DNA of 64,000 bases from Syngnathus acus (taxonomy: Eukaryota; Chordata; Actinopteri; Syngnathiformes; Syngnathidae). Both the position numbers and the translations under genes were made by a program. Location of the stretch: positions 3,085,501-3,149,500 of the forward strand of contig NC_051103.1 of assembly GCF_901709675.1 (NCBI RefSeq). The letters run 5' to 3'. Of the stretch, positions 11,401 through 24,784 are shown piece by piece. Each line of letters opens with the position of its first letter. Within the stretch, counting starts at the first letter, position 1. The notes under the pieces are model-generated. The model was not told the origin of the DNA and did not search any database. It saw only the letters and a program-made list of their open reading frames with translations.

Positions 11401-14216
11401 GGAGGGTGGACCCCTGGTCCATTTGAATCACCCATCGGGATTCTGGGTCCAGAAGAATACTGAGAAGAATTGCCGAGAGAAGCTGGGTGTTTGGAAGAGG
11501 TTGATGAGAGTGCGCTCTTATTGTATTCGGCTTGACCACCAAGATCCCAAGCTGTGTTTTGTCTGATCTGCGTTTGGCCCCAGCCTGTGTTTGACAGTAC
11601 CCTTGGATCGAGATCAGGACGGCTGAGCAGGTTTTGTAAGGCAGCTTCAGTATCGGGTGGCGGACGCCGGGAACGACTGCCGTTGGGCTCCCTTTCACAT
11701 CTGGAATTCCCACCGCTGGATAAAGACCCTCCCCGTGCTCCGTGTCCTCCCTCGCTCCATTCCCCCGTTTCCCCCTCTCCCTTCTGATTGTCCCAAGCTC
11801 TGTTCATTGCCGTTGAGGTGACGGGAGGATTGCCGGCTGTGCTGCATCCGCTACTGCTGCTGTTACTGCTGCAGGCTCCTCCCATCACTTCTCCAGGATT
11901 AACTCCAGCAGTGCTGGAGGAACTCCCACCCCAGTCCACACTAGACACCCCTTTTTCTACTCCAGATGTCCCCCACCCTCCCTGAGATACCCCAGTTTGA
12001 CTATCATTTCCAGCGCTCCCCCAAGTATTAACCCCACGAGAGGGCCCCGGATAACCCCAACCCGAAGACCCGTTATCACCCTCAGCAGCTCTGTATGCCC
12101 CCGTGGCACCCTCTCTGCCCTCCCATCCATCAGTCCTTGAGGCACCCGTTTTGGAGTTGGATGCAGGGTAAGAGGGTTGGCCCCTCCACGAGGAAGAAGG
12201 ATTGTGGTCTCCGTCGCCTCCGTTCCTCCCGCGGCTCCTTCGTCTCCTGCAATTTTTTGGTCCCGCTGATTCACTATCCCACTTGCCCTCTGCCATTTCT
12301 CGGTCTCTAGATTGCATTTGGTGAAGTTGGTGCTGATGAGTGCTTGATTGATTCACAGACAAAGCTTGGTGACCGCCTAGCACCCCGACTGCCCCCGCCT
12401 TTAGCCCTACGGAAGCAGAATGGTTGGCAGATAAGTCCCCTCCGGGGCCCTGGTGATGGAAGGACGCCGAAGGTCCTTCCCCGACAACGCCGGGCCCCTC
12501 CTGTTGCACCAGGGCAGGCCAGGCCGAAGGGTTGGCGTTTGGATTAAAGTTGGCACCCGGAATACCACTGCTCCCATCAGCGAGGCCACTGGCATCATGG
12601 CTTCCTGGCACAGCGGCGGCTTTGGAAACTGAGGAGGACTGCTGTAATAGAGGCCCAGCTGAAGCTACTGCATTCCCTCCTCCAAGATGGCCCTGGGCGG
12701 CAGCCGCCCCCCATGCCACACTACCGGACGACTGCATACATTCATTGGGCAAAGAGAACAAGGAAGTGGATGAGGATTGGTTGCCAGAGGCACTCGTGCT
12801 GTTCACAGGCATTCCGTTGTTGCTGCTGCTGCCGCCGCCGCCGCTCCCTCCTCCAGCTCAGCCACAGTGAAAGAAGCTCCTCCTCCATCACTTCCAGCGA
12901 TGCTGGGCCACTCATCCAGGTCGTTCCATCTACAATCACCTTCTCCCTGCCCTGAGAGGAGGCCTGGCTGCCTAAGCTTGTGCCCCACATGGAATTTGCA
13001 TAATTAGAAAGTAGTGGTAGAAGCAGCAACTGATGATGAGGGTTGAGGGCCAATGAGGTGGTAGCTGCACTAGAATCTGAAAGGATGAGAGACTTACTTG
13101 TAAATGGCAATTTCAGGCAGGCAGTCAACCAAACCGTGAGTAACTCATACCTGATGTTAGCAGCTATGTTTGCATTGGGGGGCTCCCCTCCTCCTCCCCC
13201 TCCCAGCAGCATGGAGGACAGTGGGCGGCTGACCCCTTTTCCAGTAGCACTTTATGGTCCTGCTGGCAGCGGAATCTCGGCGGCACTTCTTCTCGGCATA
13301 TAGCGAGGGTTGCTGCTGAGGCGCCTGGGCCGCACCTCCGCTACTGATTCCGTTCCCTGGAACACTTGTGCTGCCCGTGGCAGAGGAAGAACTGGCGCTG
13401 GAGGCGGGCTGTCCGTTGGCCACAGCAAGGCGCTTGGCATTGTTACCACCCTGTGACTGGGCGGCAGCACTGCCAGGGCCTGAAGTGGCTGGGGATGGGG
13501 ATGCAGAGGGGGTGGGTCCAGGGCTGGGAGAGGCAGAGCTGCTCTGAGTTGCAGGTGGATGGGCAGACGCCTGCTTGGTCAATCTAGCACTGAATGAACA
13601 GACAGACAGAGACGTGTGAGAGAAAATTCAACAGTTAATAATCAACAAGGTAAATCTTTAAATCAAGACAAGTTGATGATTAATTTGTATAAAAAGAAAC
13701 ATGCATATTTTCAAATGTAAAATAAAATACAAGATCAGAGTAAAAAATAATCTGATGACATGAGAGCATATGAGGTTTTAATTTCAAAGCAATTAAACGT
13801 TTCTGTTTTCTGACATTATTGTCCAGCTTACCTTTGTTCTTTTGCTCTGCACCTAAAATAAAAGGACAACAACAGATATATTAAATCTCTCCATGAAGTT
13901 GGAACTGGCGTCATAATTTAAAACCAAATTCATTCATTCACATTATGATGATGCACTTGTCAGCTTCAGTAACATAGACGACAATTTATAAAGTCAGTCA
14001 CAGCATACAATGATTTATTTTTTTTTTTTTTATCTGGTTTTAAACTGTCTTATATTTAACAAGTATGCTAGACCGTATTGATTAGTTTAGCTCGCCCATA
14101 AGAAATGCGGGTGATTGTCATAAACATGATGAAAACTAAATAAAACACATTGAACATACCTTCTGAGAGGCTTCCCTTTCCTTTTTTCTTCTTTTTTTCC
14201 TTTTCTTGTCTTCCAT
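5418..14216 (-). CDS. tnrc6b: TNRC6B/GW182 miRNA-silencing scaffold, many frame breaks
   Basis: GW182-family scaffold that binds Argonaute through GW repeats and recruits PABP and the CCR4-NOT deadenylase. Exons on the minus strand: 14160-14250 (ATG 14216, product starting MEDKKRKK), 13832-13852, 13151-13583, about 10229-13069 (large GW-rich exon), about 10006-10156, 9713-9910, 9551-9622, 9252-9458, 8743-8867, 8415-8587, 8237-8341 (Gln-rich), 7913-8108, 7657-7824, 7436-7582, 6981-7124, 6766-6855, 6479-6682, 6302-6369, 6030-6169 and 5418-5963. The exons at 6302-6369 and 6030-6169 encode the RRM ([21 protein letters not shown]), and the C-terminus ends [14 protein letters not shown] as in TNRC6B. 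Exons from 6030 to 8341 join cleanly. The exons at 13151-13583, 10229-13069, 10006-10156, 9713-9910, 8415-8587 and 5418-5963 need single-base corrections to keep the conserved frame (at least a dozen in all). Identity is sure; intactness is not. Confidence 0.88.
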
Positions 14217-14250
14217 GAACTACCGCTCCAGTCGTTGATACTCCTTTCTT

Positions 14251-15480
14251 CTGGGAAAATAAGCAGGTTATTTCAAAATACAGTCATCATTTGGTTAAAC
14301 GGAATTGTGCGTGCATGCACACAAACAGATGCCAAAGAACGAACTGAATCTTCCGATGTGATTTGGTCTTCTTCGACGGGCATTAATATTCAGGAGCAGC
14401 TGACAACACCAAATAACGCCGTGGATGACAACGATAAAGAGGACACAATGTAGGGATTACAAAGCACAAACGACTGTCTGCAAAACCCCAATGGCCATTT
14501 CTAGCACAATGCTTGTGATTCATTCTATGTCCTGAATAGGCAGGAATACTATATGAATAGACACTGCACATATACCATACATACTACACAAGCCCAAATT
14601 GATTCTTGAAACGAATTGTACCAATCACTAGTATATACATAAAATATGCTGCTGCATTATGTGTTAACCTTCCAGTCATTGTGCCATGAGCAGTTTGCTA
14701 ATAGCTACGTTTTCGTACGACCGGTTAAGAATAAGCTGGAGGAAAAATATTCAAGTGAAAGACTGATCCTCACAAACCACAATTTAAAGTGGATGAGTGA
14801 TGTCTAAATGTGTTTACAGGTACAAGCAAGCCATAATATATGCTCTTCCGCTGGTGGCTAACAGGAGTGGGTGGAATTTAGATAGGTGCTCAAAACCGCA
14901 AGAAAACACATTTATCAGTTTTCACCCATCTAAGTAAACTAGCTGGTCTTTGTTGTGTAAATAAAGCAGCTATTTATTAAAATGCACTGTGCTATGAAGC
15001 AAATGTTGACCTCTGAATATGAAAACATAGAGCTAATGCTACACATTGACAGCTACAAGTAGCCCAGGCTAATAGCGTTAGCTTGAGCACAAAATGAGAG
15101 CTTACCAGACACAAAATCAAGACAACACAACGTTTAGTGAATTTGCATTTGCATGCAATAAAGAAAAGGAGAAACGATGAAGAAACATCGCAACACTCAC
15201 CTCAGCAATCACATATGAAAAAAAGCTAGCGTGCTAACTAGCTAAAGTGCTTCAGTGCGTTTTTTCTTTTTAGCTTTCTGAGGCATTCGTCGAAGCTACA
15301 AGAACAGCGACGCCTGAGCGGATACGTCAAGTAATTGTACAATAATGAAAATATACTCGCAACGCGTCACAGGCTGGTAAAGAAGTACTGTGGTTGTTGC
15401 CGACTAAAGCAAAATATGCAGAAATGTTTCAATTTCAAAGCGCTGTGGAGTCAGTCGGTAGACGGGCGGCCATTTTGCTG
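14251..15480 (-). promoter_or_regulatory. tnrc6b 5' intron and probable promoter region
   Basis: The first recognised tnrc6b exon (14160-14250) starts after an acceptor (TTTTCCCAG), so at least one non-coding exon must lie upstream. The most promoter-like sequence is around 15,230-15,480, a GC-richer patch with GGCGGCCATTTTG (a YY1-like motif on the minus strand). Beyond 15,540 the sequence becomes AT-rich and repeat-bearing. The exact first exon could not be fixed. Confidence 0.35.
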
Positions 15481-15499
15481 CTCAGCATGAAGAGTCTCC

Positions 15500-18400
15500 A
15501 ATGGCCAGCAGCCAGTAGCAGCTGCGTGGAAGCGCTCTGACTGGCTGCCTGTGATAGGGAGGGATGCATCAAAAAACTTTTTTGACCTTCATAAACTTCC
15601 AGACACTTGCTCAAACAAAGATCACATTTTTCCAAGTTGTAGGAGCCTGGAGAAGGAAAACTCGCAAGGTTCTTTCTGCAGGAGTGGTTGAGTATTGAGG
15701 GTGCAGATGCAGATGATGCACTCAGTAAAAGTACTCCAAATACTGAAAATGTGAATTAATTAAAAATGTTCATTATTTTTGTTATATATAAAGCGATTTG
15801 TTATAACTACAGCTGTTCTGAAATGCGCCTCTAAATACAGTTGTATTTAAAGTAAATTTGATCTGAGCAGTACAATTATGAAAATTAAATTCACCAGAAA
15901 TAAGTGCGTAATTATTTTGAAATGTAACTTACATGGACTTTCTCCAGTAAATCTTCTGCTTTACGTCAAAAAATAAAATAAAGTTAATCAATTTGACATC
16001 AGTCGTATTGATCACACTTACCCACTAGAGGGAGACATTTTACAAAAATACGTACACTTGCAAATTCCATCGCCCACATTGAAATTTTAATAAATTAGCT
16101 GTTTACCATGTATAATTGCATCTCTTTATTCATTAAAGCCTCCCCACCATTTAAGGTAATGGTGAAATTGTGACTTGCTCCATGTTAAAGGTAATAAACA
16201 TTTCTGAAATGGAAATTAGTTACTCACGTTCTGCATAGTTTGATAATGATTAGCAAATCTGCCTCACAGTTATGAGATTCTGGGTTCGAATCTCGGCTTC
16301 AACCTTCCCTTTTGGAGATCCTTACTCCCGCATTCCAAAATCCTCAACATGGACAATGATTCCTTTTACTAGTGGAGGGCGCTTGACTGATTGCTTGAGG
16401 TCTTGCATCAATAGTAAAACCCACTGACAGGTCCAGCTGTCGAATATTAACACCGGTGCAGCTGCCGACCCCTGGGAGGACTGTAATTGATTGTCGCACC
16501 TCCTCAGACTCACCGCCGTGTGCATAAATATGCATTTCCACACTGGGGAACACATCCCTTGACAGTGAAGCATTGCGAGCATGCAGATTGAGTTGTGAAC
16601 ACAGCAGGAAAATGACATTCAATGAAAAATATAGGCTAAAAGAAAAGTGTGATTCAGGGGCACGAGTCAGTAGAATGCATTACCGGTGCTCCCCTGTGAC
16701 TCATAATGTTACACACCAGACATGCTCAGCCGTATCTCCTGCCGAGTTGAAACTTTTCCCACGGTTGTGTGGATTTTAAGTTAAACAATTATTCACCAGA
16801 AAATATGAGGAAATCCTGCAGTGATTTTTATCTCGAAAGGCCAGAAGACACCCGAGGAGTCGGTCGGGCATTTGGGTTTTCCTGATTTGCAATATTATTT
16901 ATTATATTTTGTGTTTATTGACTCAGGTACAGTTGGCATCTTTCAAATCTACAATAAAACATTGAATTAAAAATGTTATCGTTCAGTATCACGAAAGTAA
17001 AATGGTGGCCTTGTTCAGTTAAGTCCACACTGTACGGCTTTCGGTGGGCTGTTAGCAGAGACAGGAAGTGAAGGTGACTGGCCCAAGAATGTGTCTGCTC
17101 CCCGGCTCCGCCCACAGGAAATGCCAATCCGGGCCCTTTCGGAGTCTGCAGCGATCAAAATACTCTTAGAGAAGACTGAATTTGGTTTATGACGGAGGAC
17201 AGGATGGAAAGAGGGAGGAGGCTGCTCTCCTGTGCTCCGTTTAGATAAGGTGACATCTGATGGTCTTTAGAGGTGGTCTGGTGGTCCGTTAGGGTCATAG
17301 GCCGACGACTCCGGGCCACTGAAGACTAAACAGTGAGCCCGCATTCCTCAAGCTCAAATGAATCATTTTGCAGAGAAGGTATGCACAACAAAATGCAGTT
17401 GGGGAAATAAAAAATGAGCTTGCCCCGCTACCGTCTGAGGCTTTTTCTTCTCTTTGCCGGCATTATTACGCTACAAATATTTCCACCGTACCCTGAAACC
17501 ACCGATGTGATTATATAACGCCGTAAGTATTTCCAGATAGCTTTTGGTTAGACCATGTAGGTTTATTTCCGAACTATGATGTAAACGACTTGTGAAAGCT
17601 AAGTTATGGCCTCTCACTGTTACGACAAGATTTATACCCACTGAGGGAATTGCAACTAAAAAAAAAAAATAGTGACGAAATCTTACTGTTGAATTAAGAC
17701 AAGATGATGACTTGCACTAACTGACGTGCCAGATAACGTCGAAATCGGTGATGAATCGACTCCCCCGTTATTACATAACAGCGAGCAGAGTTGAGAAACC
17801 AAACAAGAAAATGCTGAGCCCAATTTTAACATTGTCTTCTACTTTTATTTCTCATGTGTGACAAAGCAGGTTAGTTTCGTGTTTGCATGGCCAGTCTGCT
17901 TTGGTCAGCGTGGCTCGAGACGAAATTATCCGTCCGGCCGCTCCATGGCCACAGTCTGACTCCCGCATCTGCCAGCAGCTTTCCGAGTGGATGCCACACA
18001 CACTCCACCACACGATATGTACTCACGTGTTCTTACAAGCCTCAGCACTGACACACACACACACACACACAGCTGAAATACAGGGTGGAGTCCACTCTGC
18101 TTCCTCAGCAAATCCTTTTATTTCTACTCCTAAGCAACACGGCAGCATTTATATTTAAGAGATGACATTTTTATAATCCCACGGAAAGAAAATAGTGGGG
18201 TTATATATGTTATGCTAGAATGAGCATTTTTTTGGAGCACTCACAAAAAGCTGGGAAGCTACAAAGAGTCGGGGAAATAAATCAGTTCAGGGAGAGTCCG
18301 AAAAAAACAGATAAAAGATAAAAATAGTTCAAGCTGAGAAGATACTCAAGAGTTTTACAAAGCACAAACATTATAGATGAAGTCACCTGATATGAACCCT

Positions 18401-21400
18401 TTTTGGTTAACTATGAGGAAAATTATTTAAATAATTAAAAATTTGTTCACATCCCAAGATACAAATAGAAAAGGACCAAGGAAATCAAGGTTTTTATTTT
18501 CCACACCCCAACGTATCTCTTCAACATCTCCCGCTACCTCACGTCGTCGTTTTTCAACGTTCACATGCCTTACACACATTTCCAACTGGGATGCGATGGT
18601 GATTAGCTTCCTGGCAGGAATGCCCGCCCCGCTAAAACCGCGGCAATGGGTTCCTCTCGGAGGGCCCACCGGTGGGTAGGTGGGTGGAGGAGCCTAGGCC
18701 GCCTCTGTTTGTTTTGCACCGTGTCCTTATTTCCGTGAATTATGACCTGACAGGAAGAGTGGAGGCTGGATGGGACAATGGACTATTGTAAAGCCGCACT
18801 TTATGTGCTCGCAAGGCTTAAACAGGAAAGGGCGCCAAGACGGACACACGCACACACGCTACCATCCAGTTACTGTTGCTATGTCTGCACACTCATCAGG
18901 GACTCACACGCAATTCTAAACATTACAAAAGAATCTAAAATGTTCCCATTCACTTTCCTCATGTGCTTCATTTTGAGAACTATTCTGCAAATTCTGCGGC
19001 TCGCTGACCCGTTGACCAATAAGGCAAACTAAGGCATGCTGTTCCTGTGCCAGGAAAACAAGAATGTCTTCATCCATTATAAAAAAAAAATCAGCATTGA
19101 AAAATAGCCATAAAAGGGGTGGCAAGCACAAGTGAAATAACTGCGGGAATATGTTGTAGGTTGATTTATTACTCTTAAATCAACATATTAAAATGATGTC
19201 TGGAGACATTTGGTCTTTATTAAAATGATATTTGGCATGTAATCATAACGGAATGGAAAATGTGCTAACACTAGAAGATAGGATGTAGCAAACATCAATT
19301 TCTTTAAGAACCAAAAAAAAAATCTTCCACTATTTTAACTATGACGTCCACATCCAAAGCGTGTGACCTGGACCACGTTCAATTTAGGATCAAGGCCAAA
19401 TGATTGATGATCCAAAGGAAAGATGGAAGCTATTTACAGACACAGAGCTATGTGGCAGAGCTGTGCTGTCAATTCCATTTTCTTTTCTCTCAGTGCGTTC
19501 AAAAATATTTTTCTATCAGCGTCAATAGTGCTACAAAAACATGCAATCAGGAGTTTTGAGTGAATGAAAACAAGGCAACCACTAAAATAGCACACTCAAT
19601 AAAACATTGACTTGTGAATGTATGATTGAACACAAAAAAATCCTTGATTGAGGACAGAGGGCAAACAAGTACCTGTGTCCATTGCGGATTCCCTCGACGG
19701 ACATTTGGTGCCAGACTCATGAAAAAAAGAAAAAAAAACCACAGTAGCCACTGTTATTCTTAGGGGTTCAAATTAGCACACTAAAAAGATATAGAGTTCT
19801 AATTTAAAGCCGTCTGGTTTGCGGGGAGCAAGCGTCAGGCGGCCATAATTCCATCTGGAATTTCAATAAAATAAAAAAATAATAAAATAAAACAGTATTA
19901 GTCCATTAAAACTTTTGCCGTTCAGCCTCACCATTTTATTTTCTTGCCTTAACCAAGTTTTAGTAAAATATTTGTTGCATGTAATCAACTTCTAAACTTC
20001 AAAAGGAACCCTGTGGAGAGACTTGCGGGTTTGACCTTTCGGGTTAAAAAAAGAAAATGTTTTTTTAATTCCAAATCCAGAAGTGTAGTTTCCAGTTTTC
20101 TGCCCAACATTACTCATTTGAGCCCATGTTAAAAACTTCAATTAGCCTGTCGTAGTTCCATTTCTTTTCGAAAATGCCAAAACCACAAAAAACACATCAT
20201 TATGTTTTTCGTTTTTTTTTTGTAAGTGCACTAATTACGCCGGTTTATAACGCTATATAATGCTGCTGCACAATAGACTTTTTCCAAACCATTGGATATA
20301 ATTTCAGAGCAGTGTTGTTTCTTCCCTAAAAACGATTCCACGGTCTCAACATCTTTGAAAATGGATTGAATCGCGTTTCATGCCGCTGGAACTCCTCTCA
20401 GTGTATTTGGCAGCAAGACAGAAATGTGTAAAAGTAACTTCCAGGAGAACTCTTCCATATGTTTTTCTGCTCAAGCATACATTCTTTTAAATCAGATCTT
20501 TTCAAACTAAAAATTTAAAAAATATTTTTTTTTCCCTTCAGTCTGTCTTTAAAACTTAGTGTGTGTGTGTGGGGCAGCTCAAAACGAATGTGTTGTGCTT
20601 TTAAATGATTTACAGGGGTCGTTCCTGCGGTCAAGCAATGCGCCATTGTGTTGAAACCCGCAGACGAGGATGTGTGTGAACCAGACATCTTATCACCATA
20701 TTTGGACTTTCAAAACAAGCACGCAACACTTTTTACATGTGACAGCGACATTAGTGGAATGTCTTCAGATCATCATCCTGGAAAACAAAATGTCACCGAT
20801 AAGCAAAAATGCTGATCTGGAACGAGTCAAAGTGTGACTTGTGTTGCTTTTGACAAGCTGCCGAGAGGCTCAAATAACTGCTGTTCCGTTCACCCCAATT
20901 ATTTCCATCAGAGGGTGACGATTTTGATACGTCCCATATAAAGATTGGAGGGACAGACATACTGACATGTCCTCTACCAGCACTCGACAGATTAGACGTA
21001 TCAAACATTATCTGTCTTTAGAGGTCAAGCAGTTCTTTTATTAAACGCTATCACAGTGACCTCAGTTAGGTGAGGCCATTATGAAGAGTCGCGTGGCCAA
21101 AGTGTCACTGGTCCTAGGTTGCGATTTAACGACTGAAGAGGACGGGGCGGGGATGCTTGGGTTCCTGTTGATAAGGCCCGATTTCCTGTTGGTCAGCGTT
21201 TCATTGCCCTTTTGAGACCTGTTGATTCCTACGAGCGATTTTATGTATGGCAAAAGAATAAGAAATCAAGGAAAATTATTTTTTCCAGCTATTCCCCTTT
21301 TCCTTACAGTCAGCAGATACTCGAGTGATTTATACTTGTAAGCATGGCTACAAGCTTTAATTTGATTGGTTGTATTTTTTGAGTAATTCTTTTAGCTACC

Positions 21401-21650
21401 ACTAGAGGGAGCTAGTTTAATAATCACAGGTTTATAGTAAACAAAACGGAATGGCAGTTTTTTTTTTTAAATGTTTACAATTTACTGCTCGTAACGTTCG
21501 CTGCCACATTCAACTATTAAATTTCAGATTTGTATTATTTCTGTCTTTACTTGCATGATGTCTGCCCACTGCTGTCACTAGTTATTTATTTCTGTGCAAT
21601 ATGGTCATTAAATCAGAATTGGGAATTTGAACATGCAGTGTTAAGTCCCG
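15500..21650. other. Gene-poor interval between tnrc6b and cdc42ep1
   Basis: No exon with both splice support and recognisable protein was found on either strand. The interval holds a SINE-like fragment at 16235-16315, a CA run at 18049-18070, poly-A and poly-T runs, and a CTCF-like core at 16022-16036 (CCACTAGAGGGAGAC). The longest open frames are below 100 codons and look random. Confidence 0.5.
16235..16315 (+). repeat. tRNA-derived SINE fragment
   Basis: AGCAAATCTGCCTCACAGTT followed by GATTCTGGGTTCGAATCTC contains a B-box-like GGTTCGAATC and the phrase usual in fish tRNA-derived SINEs. Only the tRNA-like head is recognisable, and there is no full cloverleaf. Confidence 0.5.
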
Positions 21651-21699
21651 CTTGAATGCTTTTAAATAGTGTTGACAAGTCAATTTGGCAACTTGTAGG

Positions 21700-21912
21700 C
21701 GCACATCAATGGAAGGAGAGTGGTGGGGACTCCTGTGGTGATCGGACCCACGGCCCGCCCCTTTCCTTGTATTCCGTGCTGCGCTTCTGCACACACGCGC
21801 ACACTAGTGGGGCCGTCCTGTCGTGCAAACAGCGCACTCGGATCAACTTCAACTCTATCCTTTCAGGAAAGATCTCTAAAGTCACCTTTTTAAGAGTTTA
21901 TCCAGCTTTTAG
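21700..21912 (+). promoter_or_regulatory. Possible non-coding first exon of cdc42ep1
   Basis: A GC-richer patch with a CCCGCCCC box (about 21755) is followed about 150 bp later by a perfect donor, AG|GTGAGT, at 21912/21913. The cdc42ep1 coding exon at 26928 is preceded by an acceptor-like T-run and GAG (about 26918), so a 5' UTR exon some 5 kb upstream is plausible. The open frame across this patch has no recognisable protein content. Confidence 0.3.
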
Positions 21913-22104
21913 GTGAGTTGCTATTCTTTGTTAATTAGCCAGGCATACATGTAGAACTTTTTAGGATTAAATAGTTATTTCTGTCATAAACAGAAACTGT
22001 GGTCTTTTTTTTCATGGCTTGTAGGGACATTCTAAAGCTTCATATCTAAAATTGTATGGGGTTTGGATTTTTATTTTATTTTTTGGCTTAAGGTTAACAT
22101 TTTT

Positions 22105-22335
22105 CGAAAGAGGCAGCACGGTGCATTAGTGGTTTGCATGTCTGCCTCATAATAGAGAGGTCCTGGGTTTGAATCAAGGCTCAAGGCCTCGCTTTAGGTG
22201 TCCTCAGGTTTCCTCCCACTTACCAAAACATGCATGGTCGACTTTAAATTGCCATATGTGTTGCTTGTCTATGTGCCCTGTAATTGAGTGGCGATCAGTT
22301 TACTTAGCATCTTGCCCAAATTCAGCAGCTGGATA
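22105..22335 (+). mobile_element. tRNA-derived SINE (Mermaid/V-SINE type)
   Basis: The head reads GCAGCACGGTG, then CTGCCTCATAATAGAGAGG and TCCTGGGTTTGAATC, giving A- and B-box-like pol III promoter elements. The body continues with the conserved fish V-SINE segment (TGTGCCCTGTAATTGAGTGG, then ATCAG and CTTGCCC). It is diverged and lacks a clear target duplication. The family name is from memory of teleost SINE structure. Confidence 0.6.
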
Positions 22336-24478
22336 GAAATAATATTTTAGTGTTCTAGAATAATAATGCGATAGAAAGCATTATGTAAAAGCAAGTCACG
22401 CTAAAACATTTGTCACGTGGTCTTTTGCATCCGAAAATAACTGATAATTTAATATACAAGGTCAATCAGCACAGCTAATCATGGCACTGGACCATATGAT
22501 ATATATATATATATATATATTATTATTCTGTCAAGGGGGAAAAGGTGGACAAGTGCAAGGAAGCAGGAAGGTAAGGGAATGCAGGATGTTAGGCCTATTC
22601 AAGGAAAAAAAAATCATAGAATAATAGAAACAGGCGCCAACCCACATTTAGCGTAAAGCCTATTTCTAGCTAACTCGGCGTATCTTAGTAAACACACCAG
22701 ATTGAATTTCTTGGTAAGGCAAAAATGATTTCAATGTGGTGTTAATGTCCGCTATGTTTGCAGTGGGCCTTTTCTGCGGTGTCAAAACTAGTCTCCTCGG
22801 AGTTCTTCGGTGAAACTCAACCCTACTCGTTGATATATTTATACACCGCCATTGCCAGCAGTAACAATACTGTAGATCATTATTATGATACTTGGTTGTG
22901 AATGACCTGCTTTGCTTTTTAATCATCCTATCGTGTAATTACAAGCTCCACCACATAACCTAAAATCAATTAGGACGCATTGGGATTTAGTGTTGACGTT
23001 TGGTGGCCTTTAGGTCTTTTAATTAGGGAGCATGCTTGCACTATGTTGGGAGCGGTAGCCTTATGAGCTCCACACCCTGAGGGAAACCACGGTGTGAAAT
23101 GCCACACACATGCACATGCCAGCTGGAAAGCTAACAGACAAACACAATCGATGAAAATAAAATTGCAGTTTGCCCGGAAGCTGAATGTGGCGCCAGACTT
23201 GATACGTGCTAGTATTGCGTCACAATGCGATTGTTTCAAGTTGCAGAAGACATTTCCTGCTCCTGTATGGATGCAGGCGCAGGCGCTTTTTCCCCTATTA
23301 GTTAGTCACACAGCCTGTTTTTTATTTATTTATTTATTTTAACTATGAAAATTTGACATTCCGGCTGCTTTGTTTGTCTTTACACCGCTGGATTCCCAAC
23401 CGTTTTTTTTTTTTTTTTTTTAAAACCACACATGGTGGTGTTGGTGAGAAAAGAAAAAAAAAATCAGTCTGTCATCACCAAATGGTTGCAAGTCCCTCCC
23501 GAGGCAAGATAATTCAACAGCATGGAAAGTGAATATGTTGTGTTTCAAGTTACAAGTCAAGGCCATTCCCACGCAATCACTGCTACTATAATTTTTTTTT
23601 TTTTTTTTAATGTCTTGAACTCTGCCAGTGCACATAACTCCATTTCACCAATCAGACAGAGCCAAGTAATCACATGATTCACTTCAGAAGAAGTCTTTCG
23701 GTAATTATTGAGCAGTAAACTGGTACCTTAAGATAGTTTGATTGAAAAATGACACCGGTCTAAAAAGAGGTTGTTTGGACACCTGGACATTAAAACAACA
23801 ACTCCGACACCAACTGGTTCTCCTTTTGTGGCAGCTTGCACTCAGAATGGAGAGGAACCATTTGGGACAACAAAGCCCGGCTCACAATTTTTGCGGCAGT
23901 TAATCTCAAAGGTGTTTGGAGGGTTTTTCGTCCTCATCCAAGAATGTCTTCATGGACAGAAAAGGAAAAAAAACCATCAGCATTCCTCTACAGAATACTG
24001 TCATTATGCGATTTGGACACTTGCACGACTGTAAGCATGGTTATTGGCAATCTAATATGATTTCCAAGAAGATACAACAAACAGCGGAGCGCTAAAGTCA
24101 GTGTGGATATTTATCAAAGGGTCCAACATGTTTTCTCGAGCGAAGAGGAAGTGCTGTGTTTAGAATTAAGGTTGAGTGTGTTGGGCGAAAATAGAAACAG
24201 AGTAGAAAGCCAAAGCGTGAGTTTGGAAAATGCTGCTTTATCTTGCATGTTTGTTCACCTGGTTAGAGTCTGAAGGACATGAGCATAGAGACGCTTAAAG
24301 TCCACTCGTGTGGACCTACAGCAGAGTCGAGGAACTCCAAATGTGCTTAAATAGATGTTTTCATTCAGTGTGGTGGGGGGGAGCAACTACAACACTGTTA
24401 TTAATAAATAATAAACCGACATCGTATCAGTTAGATTAATCGAATAATTGACTTACAAAATTGTGAGTGAAATATAAA

Positions 24479-24784
24479 TACCGTATTTTCCGCACTATAA
24501 GGTGCACCTAAAAACCTCCAATTTTCTCAAAAGCCGACAGAGCGCTTTATAATCCGGTGCGCCTTATATATGGACCAATATGGATTCGTGGATGAGGACT
24601 AATTTATTTAACGAAGCTGTTTATTTTGTGTGTTGTGATATTAACGTTTGAGCAACGTTGACTTATTTATTCTATGCGCCTTATAATCCGGTGCGCCTTA
24701 TATATGAACAAAGTTTTAAAATGGGCCATTCATTGAAGGTGCGCCTTATAATCCGGTGCGCCTTATAGTGCGGAAAATACGGTA
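24479..24784. mobile_element. MITE with 30-bp terminal inverted repeats
   Basis: The termini TACCGTATTTTCCGCACTAT... and ...ATAGTGCGGAAAATACGGTA are inverted copies over 30 bp with one mismatch. A subterminal motif, TTATAATCCGGTGCGCC, recurs at about 24550, 24683 and 24749. There is no coding capacity, so this is a non-autonomous DNA transposon. The ends include TA, consistent with a TA target, but superfamily was not assigned. Confidence 0.8.

Noticed and set aside
13151-13583. Programmed ribosomal frameshifting as the cause of the tnrc6b frame changes
   Set aside because: Too many shifts, at unrelated sequences and without slippery sites, and the same kind of breaks appear in sh3bp1.
5418-14216. 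tnrc6b as a processed pseudogene
   Set aside because: Introns with GT/AG borders are present throughout and several consecutive exons (6030-8341) are intact, so it is not a retrocopy.
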